Positions 61,511 to 64,000 of a stretch of DNA of 64,000 bases are shown here, piece by piece. Below the pieces are notes generated by a model. It ran no database searches. It saw nothing but the letters and a program-made list of their open reading frames with translations, and was not told the DNA's origin. This DNA comes from Blastocrithidia nonstop (Eukaryota; Euglenozoa; Kinetoplastea; Trypanosomatida; Trypanosomatidae). Positions within the stretch are counted from its first letter, which is position 1; each line of letters opens with the position of its first letter. The stretch is taken from NCBI GenBank assembly GCA_028554745.1, contig JAQOTN010000031.1, positions 372,001 to 436,000 on the forward strand. The letters run 5' to 3'. Made by a program: the position numbers and the translations under genes.

Positions 61511-64000
61511 ATGGGAGCTGCACCGAGCACATAGATGCTTTCCCATGCACCGTTTTGCCCACCAGGCAACGGTGCTCGTCAAATTGCTCTCATACCATTT
61601 ACAAAGTAATACTTTCCATCACCTGACTGTGTTTTGTTTGAGCAGTTCTACTAAGTACGCACCGACCCATCTGTACGATACTACATGCGCTACCGTGCAG
61701 ATGATCAACGACAAGACTACATCCCACCGATTGAGTACACAAAGTAAGAACTGTACAGGTGATTTGTGAACATTGCTCCCCGAATATGTTATCCAACCAA
61801 TGCAGCTCTTAAGGCGGACATGCTAGCGGGGAACGCACACCGAATTCGTCCACTGCCATGTGCATTAGTGTTCTTGTACTCGACTACCGCAAATGGTGTT
61901 ACACACATTCCATAAGGTGCGGTAAAACTCAAGACACGAGAAAATGTTTACATGAAGGTCATTGGTGGCATTGGTGATAATTATTACTTTCGTCTTGCCT
62001 TTGGTGATGAGGTTAACAACCACGGTGAGAACGTAAACAAATAGACTATTGCAACACGATGTAGTTATAACAGCTAACAAAAAATTTTGAGAAAGTAAAG
62101 TGAGCAAATTGTTTCGCAAACAACGTTACTATAACGATATCAAGCTGTATAGCAATATGATGATGGTTGTAACCGCATCAATATCAAAGACAATACAAGC
62201 ACTGCTAATGATCATGACACAGAATAAAACTTGTAGACGAAGAAAAATGACAGTAAAGTTTGCAAAACACCTACGTAGTTGCAAATGCAAATGTTTATTA
62301 CGAAGTCAGCGGGTGATCACAACATGGCTCGTATGGTTATATTAGCCTCTTACGTGTATGAGCATCAGTGTCTGAATATTATTGGTTTACCACGAATGCC
62401 ACCGCACAGCATTTCCTTCAAAAGTTTTAAGACGAACATTCCATTCTTGTGCTTTCTTCGTGAGATGCGTGATCGGGTGTCAACTTTGCTAGGCTGTGAT
62501 AAAATTGCCAGTGTTTGACTAGATGGCACACTCATTCGAGGCTATGTAACGTAATAAACCACACAACACATTTTCGAAGCCTTTGGTAAACATTTTGTAA
62601 AGCGTGCCAAGTTAAACATGTCTAGTAATGTACAAAAATGTAGACAAGAACAGCATAAGTAAGTGGAGAAGCAAGACATAGCACAGAAAGCGTAACAAAG
62701 TGTAGATAACAATAGAAACAATACACAGTGTAATTTGTCTGCAAACACTATACCTTGTTTTACAAGAAATAATAATCATTTGCAAAACAGTTAGACTTAA
62801 AGAAGTGATAAAGTAATGCACAATCATGAAAAAGAAATTTGTAGCATTGATTGCTGTAATAACATCAATCAACACTAAATGAAAGTAAATGAACGATGTC
62901 AATTTACAAATTAGTAAGTAATGAGTTTAGATGATAACAACAACAACAACGACGACGACAAAAATGAATAAGACGAAGATGAAGAAGACACTTTTTTGTT
63001 AACGTTAGATTCTGTTAACGATAATGAAGGAATGTATACTAATAACATGTACGATGAGTTTATGTGCTCTACCTGTGACATTCCTCTGTTCAATGAAAGC
63101 AGTACCATTATCTGTAACGATTACGATAGTAATACTGCTACTGATACTTTTCATAATTATAACATTAATGCTAACAACAATAATAATATTGATGGTGATG
63201 ATAATACTACTAATAACAATGTAAATAAGTCAGTAAGTACGCTAGATCATAAAAATATAAATATGTAAAGTAATGTAGTATAAAGTAAGAAAATAGCAAG
63301 TCCAAATGAAGCTGATGCAAAAGTTAGCGCAAATATTGATTAACATGAATAGATGAATGTACACGAGTCTGACTAGACGTCAAGCAAATGCAGCAGCAAC
63401 TCGCCAAGCAACTTACTCACCACACAAATGTACACATCCATTTTATTGTCACAGAATAAACGCTTTCACCGATTACGAGGCTACATTGTTAGTCCCATGT
63501 AAGTCATCCCTGCACATTGCGACGATGTAGAGGATGTGTATGTTGTCTGTGTAGATAGCACCGTGCTAGTCGTAAAGTAAACGCGCAATATTGACCAGAA
63601 TATCAATATACCAATTAATACTCAACAAAAAAGTTAGCAAGCATAGGTCAGTGCAAACAAAAATTGTAAACTTACCAGTGCATTTGCAAATACTTCTAGT
63701 TCTGATGAGACCAAGAACAGTTAGTTTGTGATTGTGCAAACATTACATGTCAATAAGGGTGACATTATTGTATTTCAGAGGTCTGACGAACGTACAGCAG
63801 ATAAAGTGTAAGTATAAACTTAAACACACACTTCTACAGATACCAGCAACAACAATAATAGTGAACAAAATTGTCAGTAACAACATTCTTCTCGCAATGA
63901 TACTGGGAGTAAGTACAATGTTGACCATAAAACAGACAAGCACAAAGCTGTTACACATTTTCCAGACAAAGTCTAACATGAAAGGAATAAGTATAAAAAT
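61511..64000 (+). CDS. Unknown protein, at least 830 aa, cut by right window edge
   Basis: Not recognised. The first 190 residues look folded (QIALIPFTKEYFPSPDCVLF, YRWFVNIAPRICYPTNAALK, VYMKVIGGIGDNYYFRLAFG), and a second ordered block lies about residues 260-355 (HNMARMVILASYVYEHQ, MPPHSISFKSFKTNIPFLC, SVWLDGTLIRGYV). Asn/Asp-rich stretches separate and follow them, with further ordered pieces (FHRLRGYIVSPM, DVYVVCVDSTVLVVK). One frame runs to the window end with UAA/UAG as Glu and UGA as Trp. If the ATG at 61511 is used, the start MGAAPSTE fits an N-myristoylation signal. The splice-acceptor pattern instead favours the in-frame ATG at 61535 (MLSHAPFC). No function assigned. Confidence 0.72.

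Noticed and set aside
1-64000. Reading the region as a field of pseudogenes
   Set aside because: In-frame stops fall on conserved Glu and Trp positions, with no frameshifts across genes up to 8 kb; decay would not do this.
1-64000. A ciliate-type code with UAA/UAG = Gln (and UGA = Trp)
   Set aside because: Conserved columns need Glu (CGEFDN, KPEN, APE-like motif, RPB1 sites), and the proteins and layout are kinetoplastid.
1-64000. CRISPR arrays, operons with ribosome binding sites, riboswitches
   Set aside because: None seen, and not expected in a kinetoplastid nuclear genome.

Overview
The window is nuclear DNA from a trypanosomatid (Kinetoplastea) in which all three stop codons also code for amino acids. 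Read with the standard code, every long gene looks shattered. Read with UGA = Trp and UAA/UAG = Glu, with UAA also ending proteins, about eighteen long continuous genes appear, and the recoded positions fall on conserved residues. Examples are the Glu of the kinase motifs KPEN and APE, the Glu of the phosphatase motif CGEFDN, and many Glu/Trp positions of kinetoplastid RPB1. This is the Blastocrithidia-type nuclear code (NCBI table 31), so a Blastocrithidia-like organism is the best guess. Other support: intronless genes in same-strand blocks, pyrimidine tracts with AG upstream of starts (trans-splicing acceptors), kinetoplastid-style mitochondrial proteins, a VIPER/TATE-type retroelement, and AT-rich spacers.

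Layout. Positions 1-22057 are read leftward (minus strand): RPB1 (N-terminal 640 residues, runs off the left edge), a two-domain fluoride exporter (FEX), a PP1-like phosphatase with a long N-terminal extension, two tandem flavin/NAD oxidoreductase paralogues without the redox CxxxxC, an ArgE-like M20 deacetylase, and an old tyrosine-recombinase retroelement. A divergent strand switch at about 22.1-23.1 kb carries tRNA-Ile(AAT) and tRNA-Ser(AGA) and is the likely transcription start region.

Positions 23072-64000 are read rightward (plus strand): a BAP31-like ER protein, a 1638-residue PPR-like protein, a thiolase (trifunctional enzyme beta type), diphthine synthase DPH5, a 1005-residue leucine-rich-repeat protein, mitoribosomal bL36m, a twin-CX9C protein, a small mitochondrial membrane protein with no recoded codons, an unknown 557-residue protein, mitoribosomal mL43, a giant 2694-residue PDK1-like kinase whose catalytic domain is split by about 1100 and 210 residues of low-complexity sequence, and an unknown protein running off the right edge.

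The genes are a housekeeping mix: transcription, mitochondrial translation and metabolism, translation-factor modification, signalling and ion export. The main interest lies in the code itself, in how UAA works both as Glu and as stop, and in the size of the low-complexity inserts. All product names come from recognising motifs by eye; no database search was run. In this code an open frame is weak evidence by itself, so calls without family motifs carry lower confidence.
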